Shown here one piece after another: positions 42,869 to 43,228 of a stretch of DNA of 43,228 bases. The stretch lies in NCBI GenBank assembly GCA_017610225.1, contig JAFCCM010000016.1, positions 1 through 43,228 on the forward strand, in the 5' to 3' direction. The notes beneath the pieces were generated by a model. It was not told where the DNA came from, did not search any database, and saw only the letters and a program-made list of their open reading frames with translations. Origin of the DNA: Candidatus Aenigmatarchaeota archaeon. Lineage in GTDB: Archaea; Aenigmatarchaeota; Aenigmatarchaeia; CG10238-14. The number at the start of each line of letters is the position of its first letter. Positions within the stretch are counted from its first letter, which is position 1. The position numbers were made by a program, and so were the translations under genes.

Positions 42869-43060
42869 GCCCTTTGATGTGAAATCGTTCGTCGAATATG
42901 TCCCTGCTTCTTGCACACACCGCCCGTCAAGCCATCCGAGTGGAGTTCAAATGAGCCGTTCTCTTATTGGGAATGTCGAATTTGGGTTCCGCGAGGGGGG
43001 CTAAGTCGCAACAAGGTAGCCGTACGGGAACGTGCGGCTGGATCACCTCCTTTATATTTT

Positions 43061-43089
43061 ACTAACAATCACAAATGACTAGGACTACA
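43061..43089 (+). other. 3' half of the 16S processing stem (BHB)
   Basis: ACTAACAA, TCAC, the AAA bulge and ACTAGGACTACA pair with the leader copy at 39990-40018. The 12-bp outer helix is perfect, and two G-U pairs connect it to the central helix. Confidence 0.85.
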
Positions 43090-43152
43090 GAAAAAAACTT
43101 CTTCTAGAATAACTTATAAACTTTAATACGCAAATTAATCTAGAATTAGTAA

Positions 43153-43226
43153 GGGCCAATAGATCAACTCGGTAGATCGTCTGGTTTGCATCCAGAAGGC
43201 TAGGGGTTCAAATCCCCTTTGGTCCA
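43153..43226 (+). tRNA. tRNA-Ala (anticodon TGC)
   Basis: The acceptor stem GGGCCAA pairs with TTGGTCC (one G-U), the D stem is GATC/GATC, the anticodon stem TCTGG/CCAGA encloses TTTGCAT (anticodon TGC), and the T arm is AGGGG-TTCAAAT-CCCCT. It is 74 nt, without intron or encoded CCA. tRNA-Ala(TGC) is the usual spacer tRNA between archaeal 16S and 23S, so 23S may follow outside the window. AACTTATAAACT at about 43111-43122 could be its own promoter. Confidence 0.95.
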
Positions 43227-43228
43227 TA

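Larger units (their letters stand above)
42042..42884 (+). mobile_element. 16S intron 3 with an HTH-nuclease ORF, 843 nt
   Basis: A clear BHB: outer helix GACAAACG (42028-42035)/CGTTCGTC (42886-42893, one A-C mismatch), central TCAT (42036-42039)/GTGA (42879-42882), 5' bulge TAA (42040-42042), 3' bulge AAT (42883-42885), and an inner stem ATCAAAGGGTTC (42043-42054)/GAGCCCTTTGAT. The mature junction is CGTCATTA-TCG in the loop of helix 43, between E. coli 1363 and 1364. Confidence 0.87.
40053..43053 (+). rRNA. 16S rRNA, interrupted by three introns
   Basis: Starts ATTCCGGTTGATCCTGCCGG and ends with the CACCTCC anti-Shine-Dalgarno at 43044-43050; the exact 3' end is about 43053. Landmarks include GTGCCAGCCGCCGCGGTAA (40501), ATTAGATACCCCGGTAGTC (40772) and GCACACACCGCCCGTC (42913). 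Exons are about 40053-40898, 40939-40949 (11 nt), 41606-42041 and 42885-43053, summing to about 1462 nt, normal for archaeal 16S. The introns follow E. coli positions 908, 919 and about 1363. The spliced junctions read GAAACTTAAGGGAATTGG and CATTATCG, as conserved rRNA requires. Confidence 0.95.

Noticed and set aside
1..43228. CRISPR arrays, insertion sequences, integrase genes or replication origin
   Set aside because: No spaced palindromic repeats, transposase or integrase motifs, Cdc6/Orc gene or origin-box clusters were found. The only array is the short repeat at 1-40.

Overview
This is a gene-dense, AT-rich archaeal chromosome segment. The archaeal calls rest on the 16S rRNA (5' end like archaeal 16S, 3' end with the CCTCC anti-Shine-Dalgarno), S6e, L31e, aIF2-gamma, Rpo7 (RpoE'), Spt4, ABCE1, archaeal-type PheRS and TrpRS, BHB-bounded rRNA and tRNA introns, and TATA boxes (often TTTAAATA or TTATAAGT) about 25 bases before start codons, which imply much leaderless transcription. 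The bacterial-architecture LeuRS, small orphan membrane proteins and compact overlapping genes suggest a DPANN-type archaeon (Woesearchaeota or Pacearchaeota are plausible). That placement is inference; the spliced 16S would settle it.

Layout. 1-4.8 kb: a 17-bp tandem repeat, an RimK-type ligase with its partner aspartic-protease-like protein, a class I amidotransferase and leuS. 4.9 kb: tRNA-Arg(TCT) with a 15-nt intron in the D-loop. 5-9.7 kb: orphan and membrane proteins, a circularly permuted GTPase and a MinD-like ATPase. 9.7-16.4 kb: minus-strand operons pheS-nudix-pheT (nudix frameshifted at an A7 run) and HTH-racemase-YbaK-trpS, then a tandem pair of tiny paralogs, one broken at a G9/C9 tract. 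16.5-19.2 kb: small regulators and an HELMH putative metalloprotease. 19.2-28.8 kb: information-processing genes (S6e, aIF2-gamma, PIN, pyrophosphatase, PPDK, Rpo7, Spt4, L31e, KH protein, ABCE1). 28.8-39.8 kb: a surface-glycan locus (three GT-C-like membrane proteins, two GT2 enzymes, a NodU/TobZ-type carbamoyltransferase, a radical SAM/SPASM enzyme, a small DMT transporter and a secreted Ig-like protein). 39.9-43.2 kb: an rRNA promoter, 16S rRNA and tRNA-Ala(TGC); any 23S gene would lie outside.

The most striking element is the 16S gene, split by three introns into four exons, one only 11 nt long. Intron 1 (40 nt, after E. coli position 908) has no ORF. Intron 2 (656 nt, after 919) carries a LAGLIDADG endonuclease ORF with no stop inside the intron; it runs into 16S exon 3. 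Intron 3 (843 nt, between about 1363 and 1364, in the helix 43 loop) carries an HTH protein fused to a PD-(D/E)XK nuclease domain of DUF559/Vsr-like appearance, not a LAGLIDADG enzyme. I could fold a bulge-helix-bulge at each intron and in the 16S processing stem, so one splicing endonuclease system probably handles all of them and the tRNA-Arg intron.

No stretch over 300 bases lacks a gene. The longest gap (39810-40052) holds the rRNA promoter and the 16S leader. No CRISPR array, insertion sequence or replication origin was recognised.
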